This document shows, in pieces, positions 1 to 6,677 of a DNA stretch of 9,120 nt (the stretch's first letter is position 1; every line of letters starts with the position of its first letter). The notes beneath the pieces were generated by a model, which saw only the letters and a list, made by a program, of their open reading frames with translations, was not told the DNA's origin and did no database searches. This DNA is from an uncultured Lachnospiraceae bacterium (GTDB lineage: Bacteria > Bacillota > Clostridia > Lachnospirales > Lachnospiraceae), in contig CACZPX010000236.1 of the NCBI GenBank assembly GCA_902783095.1, forward strand, positions 1 through 9,120, in the 5' to 3' direction. The position numbers were made by a program, and so were the translations under genes.

Positions 1-1
1 G

Positions 2-34
2 GACAAAAAGTGGGAGGAACACTGGAAAAAATAA
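2..34 (+). CDS. C-terminal tail of an upstream gene (partial)
   Basis: Reading from base 2 gives ten codons (DKKWEEHWKK) and then a TAA at 32-34. A strong intrinsic terminator begins about 24 bases later, which is the usual layout for the end of a gene. The charged Lys/Glu/Trp-rich tail is plausible as a protein C-terminus, but it is too short to identify a family. The other two forward frames stay open across the terminator, so they are less likely to hold the real gene end. The call rests on stop-to-terminator spacing alone. Confidence 0.5.
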   Translation, partial: DKKWEEHWKK

Positions 35-57
35 ACCGGATATACGGACGTTTAAAG

Positions 58-89
58 AACCTGTCGGACCTGGGCCGGCAGGTTTTTTT
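58..89 (+). terminator. Rho-independent terminator
   Basis: The arms AACCTGTCGG (58-67) and CCGGCAGGTT (75-84) form a 10-bp stem with one G-U pair around a 7-base loop, and a run of seven T (83-89) follows directly. This is a textbook intrinsic terminator for transcription arriving from the left. It separates the upstream gene from the signalling and pilus-like gene cluster. Confidence 0.9.
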
Positions 90-98
90 GTGCAGCAA

Positions 99-144
99 GC
101 CCGGCAAGCGCGGCTGTGCTTGCACAGAGCCGCATTTGCCGGGC
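99..144. repeat. Long imperfect palindrome / RNA hairpin
   Basis: GCCCGGCAA (99-107) pairs perfectly with TTGCCGGGC (136-144). Inside it, GCGGCT (110-115) pairs with AGCCGC (128-133), and GTGC (116-119) can pair with GCAC (122-125). Small unpaired stretches separate the helices. No T-run follows on either strand, so it is not a simple terminator. It could be a structured leader or small RNA, or a copy of a dispersed palindromic repeat. Confidence 0.6.
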
Positions 145-232
145 GTAGGTCGTGAAGCCGCAGGCTGCGAATGTCCGCGCTGCAGGCAGGAGGCGTTGAC
201 TGCTTCCTTCTTGAAATCTTCCAGGCAAAAAC

Positions 233-249
233 CGTCCAATGTTTGGACG
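233..249. promoter_or_regulatory. Perfect 7-bp inverted repeat, candidate operator
   Basis: CGTCCAA (233-239) and TTGGACG (243-249) are exact reverse complements separated by TGT. The site lies about 30 bases upstream of the extended -10 candidate, roughly -40 to -60 relative to the expected start point. That is a typical place for an activator or repressor dimer. Which protein binds it cannot be told from the sequence; the BTAD regulator at 8599 is one candidate. Confidence 0.4.
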
Positions 250-276
250 AAAACGCTATGAAAAGCCGACAGTCTG

Positions 277-285
277 TGATATAGT
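277..285 (+). promoter_or_regulatory. Candidate extended -10 promoter for the cluster
   Basis: TGATATAGT matches the extended -10 pattern TGN-TATAAT with one mismatch. No convincing -35 element lies 16-18 bases upstream, where the sequence reads TATGAA. That fits an activator-dependent or extended -10 promoter. Transcription would begin near 292 and leave a leader of about 48 bases before the ATG at 340. The surrounding AT-rich stretch in an otherwise GC-rich window supports a promoter here. Confidence 0.45.
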
Positions 286-314
286 AAAACAGATTCATAT
301 TAACATTTTACAAA

Positions 315-331
315 CGCCGTGGGGGACGGCG
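315..331 (+). promoter_or_regulatory. Leader hairpin presenting the ribosome binding site
   Basis: CGCCGT (315-320) pairs exactly with ACGGCG (326-331), leaving GGGGG as the loop. The G-run is the only Shine-Dalgarno-like sequence before the ATG at 340. In linear form it lies about 14 bases from the start codon, which is long. Folding the hairpin would bring the G-rich loop closer to the start or restrict access to it, so it may tune translation of the cyclase gene. Confidence 0.4.
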
Positions 332-339
332 GCAAAGCT

Positions 340-1728
340 ATGACAGAAAACAGGAACCAGGAAACATCAGGAAAGGCCGAAAAGAAGAGAGGAAAGGGCA
401 TTCCGCTGCAGGTGATCGACATCGGGCTGGCGGTACTGGCGGTCATCGCCGCCGTCGCCCTGCTCCTTACTGCGCTCAAAACACGGGACGCCTACGATAC
501 GCTGCGCATGGACACGGAGACCTACGTTCGCAGCCGGCAGAGCGCGGATACGCTCAAGACGGCGTCGGATTATATGACGCAGCAGGTGCGGCTCTTTGCG
601 GAAAACGGGGACCCGCAGCACGTGGCGAACTATTTTGAGGAAGCCCTGCAGACCCGCAGGCGGGAGCGCGCCCTGGAAGACATGAACCAGTTCTTCGGGG
701 ACAGCGACGCCTACCGCAGGCTGGAAAAGGCGCTGGAGGAGTCCCACGCCCTGATGGATCTGGAGTATTACGCCATGCGCCTGAAGATCGAGGCGACGGG
801 ACAGCCGGAGGAAAACTTCCCGGTGGAGCTACAGCAGACCGTGCTGTCGCCGCAGGACGAGGAGCTGTCGGCGCAGGAAAAGGATCTGCTTGCCAGGGAG
901 AAGGTCTTTGACGAGGTCTATCAGTCCAAGAAGGCGCAGATCGACAAGAACGTGAGCGCCTGCGCGGAGGCGCTTGTCGAATCCCTGCGCATGCGCGAGG
1001 CGGACAGCTCCGAGGGGCTTCTGCGGCTTCTGCGCATGCAGTATCTGCTCATCGCGCTGCTGGTGCTGTTCATCCTCGCGGCCATCGCGCTCACGGCATT
1101 TTTGGTGGTGATGCCGCTGCGCAGGGCGACCGTCAACATCAGGGAGAACCGGGAACTGGCGGAAAACGGCGCGGCGGAGCTGCGCTATCTTGCGCGGACC
1201 TACAACCAGATCCTGGAAAAGACCAGGCTCCATCAGGAGCAGATCTCCTATGAGGCCTCGCACGATCCGCTCACCGGGCTGTACAACCGCGGCGTCTTTG
1301 AGGACGCGCTGGTCCAGCCGCACAAGGATCAGACGCTGATCCTGATCGACATCGACCATTTCAAGGAACTGAACGATACCTACGGCCACAAGACCGGCGA
1401 CCTGGCGCTGCAGAAACTGGCGGGGCTTTTGCAGAAGAGCTTCCGTGCGGAGGACTACGTCTGCCGTATCGGCGGGGACGAGTTCGCGGTGATCATGGTG
1501 CACACGGACGAGACGCTGCGCGGGCTGATCGCGGGAAAGCTGACCCGCATCGCGGCCGGCGCGGCCAAAGAGGATGAGGAGGTCCCGGCCTTCGGTCTGA
1601 GCATGGGCGTCGCCTTTGGGGCGCTCACCGGGCCGGGGGGCGATCTTTATAAGGATGCGGACACGGCGCTGTACCGCGTTAAGGAAAACGGACGCGGTGC
1701 GTTCGGCTTTTACGGTGACAACGATTAA
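340..1728 (+). CDS. Membrane-bound diguanylate cyclase (GGDEF)
   Basis: This is a 462-residue sensor-type enzyme predicted to make cyclic di-GMP from two GTP at the inner face of the membrane. Membrane segments at about 26-46 and 235-257 flank a largely helical extracellular region of about 190 residues, probably a four-helix sensor. A HAMP-like linker follows (about 258-300), then a GGDEF domain to the C-terminus. The domain has HDPLTGLYNR at 308, metal-binding Asp337, N345/D346 and an intact GGDEF at 378-382. RAED at 369-372 sits correctly as the product-inhibition I-site, so both synthesis and feedback control look intact. I prefer the ATG at 340 over the in-frame GTG at 319, which has no ribosome binding site and lies inside the leader hairpin. 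The gene opens the cluster, 18 bases ahead of a phosphodiesterase. The sensed ligand is unknown. Confidence 0.9.
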   Translation: MTENRNQETSGKAEKKRGKGIPLQVIDIGLAVLAVIAAVALLLTALKTRDAYDTLRMDTETYVRSRQSADTLKTASDYMTQQVRLFAENGDPQHVANYFEEALQTRRRERALEDMNQFFGDSDAYRRLEKALEESHALMDLEYYAMRLKIEATGQPEENFPVELQQTVLSPQDEELSAQEKDLLAREKVFDEVYQSKKAQIDKNVSACAEALVESLRMREADSSEGLLRLLRMQYLLIALLVLFILAAIALTAFLVVMPLRRATVNIRENRELAENGAAELRYLARTYNQILEKTRLHQEQISYEASHDPLTGLYNRGVFEDALVQPHKDQTLILIDIDHFKELNDTYGHKTGDLALQKLAGLLQKSFRAEDYVCRIGGDEFAVIMVHTDETLRGLIAGKLTRIAAGAAKEDEEVPAFGLSMGVAFGALTGPGGDLYKDADTALYRVKENGRGAFGFYGDND

Positions 1729-1746
1729 AGGGAGGTTGCGTTCGAA

Positions 1747-3459
1747 ATGTTGAAAAGCCACGAGCGGTTTTATGCAAAGAACGGAAAACGTCTGGTTCTG
1801 GTGGTAGACGACGAAGCCGTCAACCGGGAGATGCTTTCTATGATCCTCTCGGACAGATATGAGGTCCTGCAGGCAGCGGACGGCCAGGAAGCGCTGACGC
1901 TGATCCAGGAAAACGAGGCGGTCCTTTCGCTCATCTTGCTGGACCTGATGATGCCGGTGCTCTCCGGCATGGAGCTTCTGCACATTTTAAAGGAAGAGCC
2001 GGCGCTGGAGCGGATCCCGGTGATCGTCCTGACGTCGGAAAAGCGGATGGAGGTGGAGAGCCTGCAGCAGGGCGCCGCGGACTTTATCGCCAAGCCCTTC
2101 GACCTGCCGGACGTGATCCTGGCGCGTGTTCAGCGCACCATAGAACTGGCGGAAGATACCTATATCATCCAGAATACGGAGCGTGACGATCTGACCGGCC
2201 TGCTGAACCGGAACTATTTTTACAGCTATATCGAGCAGTATGATCTGCACCACGCGGATACCAGGATGGACGCGGCGGTGATCAATATCAACAACTTCCG
2301 CCTGGTGAACGAACTGCAGGGCAGGGCCTTCGGAGACCGGGTTTTGCAGAAGACCGGCGCCTGTATTCTGGACATGATCCCGCTGACCGGCGGCGTGGCC
2401 GGGCGCGGCAACGCGGACATGTTCCTGCTGTATGTCCCGGAGGGAACGGACTATGACGCGATCCATGCGCGGCTCATGAAAGATCTGGAGGCGGAGGGCA
2501 TCCGCACCAGGCTGCACCTGCGCCTGGGCATCTACCCGCGGGCGGACCTGTCTCTGGCAGCCGAACGGCGCTTTGACCGGGCCAAGATGGCGGCCGACGC
2601 GATCCGCGGCAATTACACGCGGACGCTTTCCTATTACGACGGCGCGATGCACGAGCGGGAGCTGGAGGAGCAGCGCCTGATCGACGATATGGAGACCGCC
2701 CTGGCCGAGCGGCAGTTTCAGGTCTATTACCAGCCCAAGTTCGGCATTCAGGGCGAGCAGCCCGTGTTGAGGAGCGCGGAGGCGCTGGTGCGCTGGGAGC
2801 ATCCGGAACTCGGCCGCATCAGCCCGGGACGGATCATTCCGCTGTTTGAGCGAAACGGCCTGATCCAGCGGCTGGACCGCTATATCTGGGCGGAGACCGC
2901 CAGGCAGATGCGCGTGTGGCGGGAGACGCTGGGCGTGACGCTCCCGGTGTCCGTAAACGTTTCGCGCATCGATATCTATGCAAAGGATTTTCTCGATTGC
3001 CTGGAGAATCTGGTGCAGGAAAACGGCATCGACCCTGCGGATTTCCTGATCGAGGTCACGGAATCCGCCTATACGGAGGAATCGGACCAAATCACCAGGA
3101 CGGTGCGGGCCCTGCAGGACCGCGGATTCCGCGTGGAGATGGACGATTTCGGCTCCGGTTACTCCTCCCTCAACATGCTGGCGGACCTTCCCGTGGACGT
3201 GCTGAAACTGGACATGCACTTCGTGCGCAACATGCACGCGAGCGAGAAGAACATCCAGATGGTGGGCCTGGTGATCGACATCGCCAAGCGGCTGAATACG
3301 CTGGTGGTGGCAGAGGGCGTGGAGACCGAGGAGCAGGTGCGGGACTTAAAGCGCCTGGGCTGCGACCTGGCGCAGGGCTACTACTTCTCCAAACCGGTCC
3401 CGGCATCGGATTTTGAACGGCTGATTCTGGAATGCAAAAAGGAGGGACGGCTATGCTGA
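1747..3459 (+). CDS. Response regulator with degenerate GGDEF and active-type EAL
   Basis: This 570-residue cytoplasmic protein probably hydrolyses c-di-GMP under phosphorelay control. The N-terminal REC domain (about 14-130) has acidic residues D21/D22, phospho-acceptor D66, T96 and K116. The GGDEF-like domain (about 145-300) reads NADMF at 222-226 in place of GGDEF, so it should not synthesise c-di-GMP; it may bind GTP as a regulatory domain. The EAL domain (about 310-560) keeps the full set of expected metal and catalytic residues: E345 (EALVRW), N404, E436, D466/D467 (DDFGSGYSSL), K487, E523 and Q543. GGGAGG at 1730-1735 lies 11 bases before the ATG. Its end overlaps the HPt gene, which points to a shared relay. 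It belongs to the broad REC-GGDEF-EAL class; I have no specific gene name for it. Confidence 0.92.
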   Translation: MLKSHERFYAKNGKRLVLVVDDEAVNREMLSMILSDRYEVLQAADGQEALTLIQENEAVLSLILLDLMMPVLSGMELLHILKEEPALERIPVIVLTSEKRMEVESLQQGAADFIAKPFDLPDVILARVQRTIELAEDTYIIQNTERDDLTGLLNRNYFYSYIEQYDLHHADTRMDAAVININNFRLVNELQGRAFGDRVLQKTGACILDMIPLTGGVAGRGNADMFLLYVPEGTDYDAIHARLMKDLEAEGIRTRLHLRLGIYPRADLSLAAERRFDRAKMAADAIRGNYTRTLSYYDGAMHERELEEQRLIDDMETALAERQFQVYYQPKFGIQGEQPVLRSAEALVRWEHPELGRISPGRIIPLFERNGLIQRLDRYIWAETARQMRVWRETLGVTLPVSVNVSRIDIYAKDFLDCLENLVQENGIDPADFLIEVTESAYTEESDQITRTVRALQDRGFRVEMDDFGSGYSSLNMLADLPVDVLKLDMHFVRNMHASEKNIQMVGLVIDIAKRLNTLVVAEGVETEEQVRDLKRLGCDLAQGYYFSKPVPASDFERLILECKKEGRLC

Positions 3460-3797
3460 CGATCGAGGCCCTGCAGGCCATGGGCGTAAAGACGCAGGAA
3501 GGGCTTGCACGCTGCTTAAACAATGAAGCGTTCTATTTTCGCATGATAAAACTGGCAGCGGAGGACGCCAACTTTGAAAAACTGAGGACTGCCCTGGAAG
3601 CCGGCGATCTGGACGCGGCCTTTGAGGCGGCGCACGCCTTAAAGGGGGTGACGGGAAACCTGGCGCTCACGCCCATCTACGAGCCGGTCCAGGCCGTGAC
3701 GGAACTGCTGCGGTCCCGCACGGAGACGGACTATTCCGCCAACCTGGCGCGGATCGAGGCGGCGCTGGCCGACCTGCGGGCGCTCTGCGCGGACTAA
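3453..3797 (+). CDS. Histidine phosphotransfer (HPt) protein
   Basis: This 114-residue soluble protein carries the HPt signature AHALKG with the phospho-accepting histidine at H61, followed by the typical helical G-N stretch (GVTGNLAL). Such proteins shuttle phosphoryl groups between a hybrid histidine kinase and a response regulator. The start at 3453 is chosen because GGAGGG (3441-3446) lies 7 bases upstream; an ATG at 3432 would place that site inside the gene. The gene overlaps the preceding REC-EAL gene by 7 bases, suggesting translational coupling and that its partner is that gene's REC domain. No histidine kinase is present here, so the phosphate donor must be encoded elsewhere. Confidence 0.9.
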   Translation: MLTIEALQAMGVKTQEGLARCLNNEAFYFRMIKLAAEDANFEKLRTALEAGDLDAAFEAAHALKGVTGNLALTPIYEPVQAVTELLRSRTETDYSANLARIEAALADLRALCAD

Positions 3798-3822
3798 AGA
3801 GGAGACGGCGGGAGAAGCGGTC

Positions 3823-4791
3823 TTGGCGGTGCGGAAACGGAACAGAAGAAGACGGCAGACGGTGCGGTTAAGCGGCATTCTGTTTGCGCTGCTGTTTGCC
3901 CTGATTGTCTCCGCGTGCTCGTCCGCCCCGCCGGAACAGGCACCGACTTCTGCCGCCCCGGCGGAGACGAAGGCCGCGGGTGAGCAGTACCGGGCGCCCG
4001 GCGTTTCACCCACCGCCTTTACGGGCGCGGTGACCGAGGGCAACGAGCAGGTGCAGATCGACCTCTCCTGCACGGAACTGGGCGTGATCGCCGTGACCGG
4101 CCGTTCGGAAAAGCGGTTGAAGTTTCAGGTGCTGACGGAGACGGACACCTATACCTACGACCTGCCGTCGGACGGGACGCAGGCCGTCTATCCGCTGCAG
4201 TGCGGGGACGGGCTGTACGAGCTGCGGGCGCTGGAGAACATCTCGGAGACCAAGTACGCCCTGCTGTTTACCACGGAGGTCAGCGTGGTCTTAAAGGACG
4301 AGTTTCAGCCCTTCCTGCGGGCCAGCAGCTACGTCGATTATACGGAGCAGTCCGCCTGCGTCAAAAAGGCCGCGGAGCTCGCGGCGCAGGGGAGCACCTC
4401 TTTGGACGCGGTGGGCGCCATCTACGGCTATATCTGCGAGACGGTCAGCTATGACGAAGAAAAGGCGGAGACCGTGCAGAGCGGCTACCTGCCGGATCCG
4501 GACGAGATTATGCAGAGCGGCACGGGCATCTGTTTTGACTATGCCGCGCTGGCGGCCTCCATGCTGCGCAGCCAGGGGATCCCCACCAAGATGATCTTCG
4601 GCTACGTGTCGCCGGACGATCTGTACCACGCCTGGAACATGTTCTACACGGACCAGACGGGCTGGGTCTTAGTGGAGTTTGAAGTAAAGAAGGGAACCTG
4701 GAACCGGCTGGACCTGACCTTCGCGGCCAACGGCGCGGACAGTGATTTTATAGGAAACGGCGAAAACTATGCAGACCTGTACTGCTATTGA
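3823..4791 (+). CDS. Transglutaminase-like lipoprotein
   Basis: This 322-residue protein is predicted to be anchored on the outer face of the membrane. It has an Arg-rich N-terminus, a hydrophobic stretch (about 17-31) and the lipobox VSAC with C32 as the lipidated residue, then a Pro/Ala-rich linker. The middle (about 60-170) is beta-rich and unrecognised. The C-terminal half carries a transglutaminase-core pattern: C237 in GICFDYAAL, H269 in YHAWN and D297 in RLDLTF, a complete Cys-His-Asp triad. Such domains act as cysteine proteases, peptide hydrolases or cross-linkers, and the substrate is unknown. The TTG start is chosen because GGGAGA (3810-3815) lies 7 bases upstream; a GTG two codons later is the alternative. 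It sits between the c-di-GMP genes and the pilus-like genes, suggesting it acts on a surface product of this locus. Confidence 0.88.
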   Translation: MAVRKRNRRRRQTVRLSGILFALLFALIVSACSSAPPEQAPTSAAPAETKAAGEQYRAPGVSPTAFTGAVTEGNEQVQIDLSCTELGVIAVTGRSEKRLKFQVLTETDTYTYDLPSDGTQAVYPLQCGDGLYELRALENISETKYALLFTTEVSVVLKDEFQPFLRASSYVDYTEQSACVKKAAELAAQGSTSLDAVGAIYGYICETVSYDEEKAETVQSGYLPDPDEIMQSGTGICFDYAALAASMLRSQGIPTKMIFGYVSPDDLYHAWNMFYTDQTGWVLVEFEVKKGTWNRLDLTFAANGADSDFIGNGENYADLYCY

Positions 4792-4833
4792 TACCGAGAC
4801 AGCCATCGGAATGGAAAGAGAGCGGGTGGACCG

Positions 4834-5880
4834 ATGAAGAAGAAAAAACTGGATTATCTTGGCGTCAGCGCGTTTTGCGAGAGCATGGCGATGATGGTCA
4901 AGGCCGGCATTCAGACGGACGAGGCCGTGGGCCTGCTGCACGACGACAGCAAAAAGACCGGCGGCGTGCTGGCGCAGGCGCTGGCGGTGATGAAGGAGCA
5001 GGTGGACGCAGGCGCGTCGCTGGACGCGGCCATGCGCGCAAGCGGGGTCTTCCCCGACTACGCCCTGCAGATGGTGGAAGCCGGCGCCTCTTCCGGTCGT
5101 ATGGAGGACATCCTGTTCCGGCTCGCCCGGTACTACGCGGATCAGAAGACCATCTCCGAGAAGATCCGCGGCGCGGTGACCTACCCCGCAGCCATGCTGG
5201 TCCTGATCATCGCGGTGCTCACGGTGATGCTCACCATGGTGCTGCCGTCCTTTACCGGCGTCTACGACAGCCTGACCGGCAGCCTCGCGGCGTCCAGCTA
5301 CAGCTACATCCGCTGGGCCTACGTCTTCTGCTGGGTCGCGCTGGCGGTGATGGTGCTGCTGGCGGTGCTGCTGGTGACCGGCCTGATCCTGTGGACCAGT
5401 GGCAAGAAGGAGACTGTGGAAAAGGTATTGAACCGCATCCCGGTGTGCCGGTCCATCCTGGAGGATATGGGAACGTTCCGCTTCACCTCCGCGCTGGCGA
5501 CGTTCATCGCGAGCGGCGAACTGCAGGACGAGGCGGTAAAACACAGCCTGCCCATGACGGACTGCCGGGCGGTGGAAGAAAAGCTGCACCGCTGCGCCGC
5601 CCGCATGGAGGAGGGGCACAGCATCGCTCAGGCCGCCTACGACGAGGACCTGTTCGAACCGGTGTACGGGCGGATGTTTCTGGCGGGCGAGAGAAGCGGC
5701 AACATGGAGGAGATTTTAAACCGGCTGACGGGCCTGCTGGAGCAGGACTGCACGGAAAAGGTGGACCGCCTGGTGGGCGTCGCGGACCCGCTTCTGTCCG
5801 GCGTGCTGATGGTCACGGTGGGCATCTCGCTGCTCTCCGTGATGCTTCCGCTGATCGGCATGATGAATTCGGTGGGATAA
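4834..5880 (+). CDS. PilC/GspF-type platform membrane protein
   Basis: This 348-residue inner-membrane protein of the type II secretion F family would be the platform on which pilin subunits are assembled and against which the ATPase works. Two GspF repeats are visible. The first covers about 10-118 (FCESMAMMVKAG, then VEAGASSGRMEDIL) and the second about 201-310 (SALATFIASG, then AGERSGNMEEIL). Membrane segments lie at about 119-138, 160-187 and 320-345, the usual three-pass layout. It is shorter than common PilC proteins (about 400 residues) because it lacks the N-terminal extension. The first repeat has AGASSG where AGExSG is usual. Upstream GGTGGA (4825-4830) is only 3 bases from the ATG, a weak site, and a 42-base gap separates it from the lipoprotein gene. 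Confidence 0.88.
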   Translation: MKKKKLDYLGVSAFCESMAMMVKAGIQTDEAVGLLHDDSKKTGGVLAQALAVMKEQVDAGASLDAAMRASGVFPDYALQMVEAGASSGRMEDILFRLARYYADQKTISEKIRGAVTYPAAMLVLIIAVLTVMLTMVLPSFTGVYDSLTGSLAASSYSYIRWAYVFCWVALAVMVLLAVLLVTGLILWTSGKKETVEKVLNRIPVCRSILEDMGTFRFTSALATFIASGELQDEAVKHSLPMTDCRAVEEKLHRCAARMEEGHSIAQAAYDEDLFEPVYGRMFLAGERSGNMEEILNRLTGLLEQDCTEKVDRLVGVADPLLSGVLMVTVGISLLSVMLPLIGMMNSVG

Positions 5881-5881
5881 G

Positions 5882-6205
5882 ATGTATTCCGATAAGAAAA
5901 ACAGACATACAGTCCTGAAAGTGCTGGCGGTGCTGGTGATCGTCGCGGCAGCGGCGTGCGCGGTGTTCTTTGCGCGCGGCAGCCGGGACGCAGATGCCGA
6001 GAGCGCACAGGCGATCCGCGCGGCCGTGGAGCGCTGCGCCCTGCAGTGCTACGCCGTGGAAGGCGTGTATCCGCCGGATCTCGCCTATCTGCGGGAAAAC
6101 TACGGCCTGCAGGTAAACACGGAGGACTTTTACGTCACCTACAGCGGCTTCGCGTCCAACCTGCCGCCTACGGTAAAGGTGACGCCCAGACACGGAGGGG
6201 AGTAA
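5882..6205 (+). CDS. Small pseudopilin-like membrane protein (107 aa)
   Basis: The protein has a basic N-terminus, one membrane helix (about 11-30), an amphipathic helix and a small C-terminal domain. The segment CYAVEGVYPPDLAYL (about 57-71) recalls the region after the long helix in GspG-type pseudopilins, where a YP motif follows the helix. There is no G/A-F-T-L-x-E prepilin cleavage motif. The ATG follows the stop of the platform gene by one base, with GGTGGGA at 5871-5877 as ribosome binding site. I do not recognise a named family. A minor pilin or core subunit is the most likely role, based on architecture and position. Confidence 0.7.
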   Translation: MYSDKKNRHTVLKVLAVLVIVAAAACAVFFARGSRDADAESAQAIRAAVERCALQCYAVEGVYPPDLAYLRENYGLQVNTEDFYVTYSGFASNLPPTVKVTPRHGGE

Positions 6206-6212
6206 GGCCGGA

Positions 6213-6677
6213 ATGAAACACAGTGGGCACAAATTGCTGCGCGTCTATACGGTCGGCATCGTGATCCTGTTTCTGACAGGCTTTCTGATGCTGGTGCTCT
6301 TCGGCGCGAAGAGTTACCAGAATACCGTTGGGGTGCAGAACGCCAATATGGACAGCCGCGCGCTGTCGGCCTATATCGCCTCTGCCGTGAAGGGCAGCGA
6401 CGCGGCCGGCGCCGTACGGCTGGAGACCGGCGAAGACGGGCCGGTGCTGGTGATCGCCGACGCGGACACGGGGTACGCCCTGCGCATCTACCGGCACGAC
6501 GGCGCGCTGCTGGAGGACTTTGCAAAGGACAACAGCCCTCTGGACGCCAAACACGCGCAGGTGATCGCAAAGACGTCGCGCTTTGAGGCGGCGCTTTCGG
6601 ACGGCCTGCTCACCGTACGGACGGACGAGGGCCGCGCCGTGCTGCGGCTGCGCAGCGAAGGAGGTGGCGGACAGTGA
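6213..6677 (+). CDS. DUF4860-like pilin-like membrane protein (154 aa)
   Basis: A short basic N-terminus is followed by one membrane helix (about 12-32), then FGAKSYQNTV and a beta-rich soluble domain of about 115 residues. The overall pattern resembles from memory the Firmicute family DUF4860, whose function is not known; I could not verify this. The layout matches a pilin or pseudopilin with a single N-terminal helix, but no prepilin peptidase motif is visible. GGAGGGG (6194-6200) lies 12 bases before the ATG, inside the end of the preceding gene. Its last codons overlap the next start as GTGA, so the two are probably translated together. Confidence 0.65.
   Translation: MKHSGHKLLRVYTVGIVILFLTGFLMLVLFGAKSYQNTVGVQNANMDSRALSAYIASAVKGSDAAGAVRLETGEDGPVLVIADADTGYALRIYRHDGALLEDFAKDNSPLDAKHAQVIAKTSRFEAALSDGLLTVRTDEGRAVLRLRSEGGGGQ

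Larger units (their letters stand above)
90..276. other. Non-coding intergenic region with secondary structure
   Basis: I see no credible gene between the terminator and the promoter candidate. The region holds a long GC-rich hairpin (99-144), a short GC-rich palindromic stretch around 156-170 and a perfect 7-bp inverted repeat (233-249). A forward frame is open here, but it runs through the terminator and has an arginine/cysteine-rich composition typical of chance translation. The region could hold a regulatory RNA, a dispersed palindromic repeat or only operator sites. Confidence 0.6.

Noticed and set aside
219..249. Reverse-strand terminator formed by the 233-249 stem and a following T-run
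   Set aside because: On the minus strand the stem is followed by GTTTTTG, but the stem is only 7 bp with moderate GC and there is no minus-strand gene for it to serve. An operator is more plausible.
10..261. Open forward frame of 83 codons at the left edge
   Set aside because: It runs straight through a strong terminator and a palindromic region, has no ribosome binding site, and its Arg/Cys/Pro-rich translation resembles no protein.
319..339. Upstream GTG start for the cyclase, adding seven residues
   Set aside because: It has no Shine-Dalgarno sequence before it and lies inside the leader hairpin; the ATG at 340 follows the G-rich site.
90..339. c-di-GMP riboswitch in the leader
   Set aside because: The position fits the biology, but the conserved GEMM core is not convincingly present and the predicted leader from about 292 is too short. 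A covariance-model search would settle it.
1635..1640. G6 run in the cyclase gene as a slippage site
   Set aside because: Six G is short and common in GC-rich coding DNA; a frameshift there would only affect the last part of the GGDEF domain.
829..1983. Long reverse-strand frame of 384 codons
   Set aside because: It is antisense to the cyclase and REC-EAL genes, whose motifs are unmistakable. Its His/Arg/Gln-rich translation is the usual mirror image of GC-rich coding DNA.
1987..3237. Long reverse-strand frame of 416 codons
   Set aside because: It is antisense to the EAL gene, with biased composition and no recognisable motif.
4669..5619. Reverse-strand frame of 316 codons
   Set aside because: It is antisense to the PilC-like gene and rich in His, Gln and Arg; a shadow of GC-rich codons.
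4788..5918. Alternative forward frame of 376 codons
   Set aside because: It overlaps the whole PilC-like gene in another frame and is Gly/Arg-rich without hydrophobic segments. The 4834 frame has clear GspF repeats and membrane helices.
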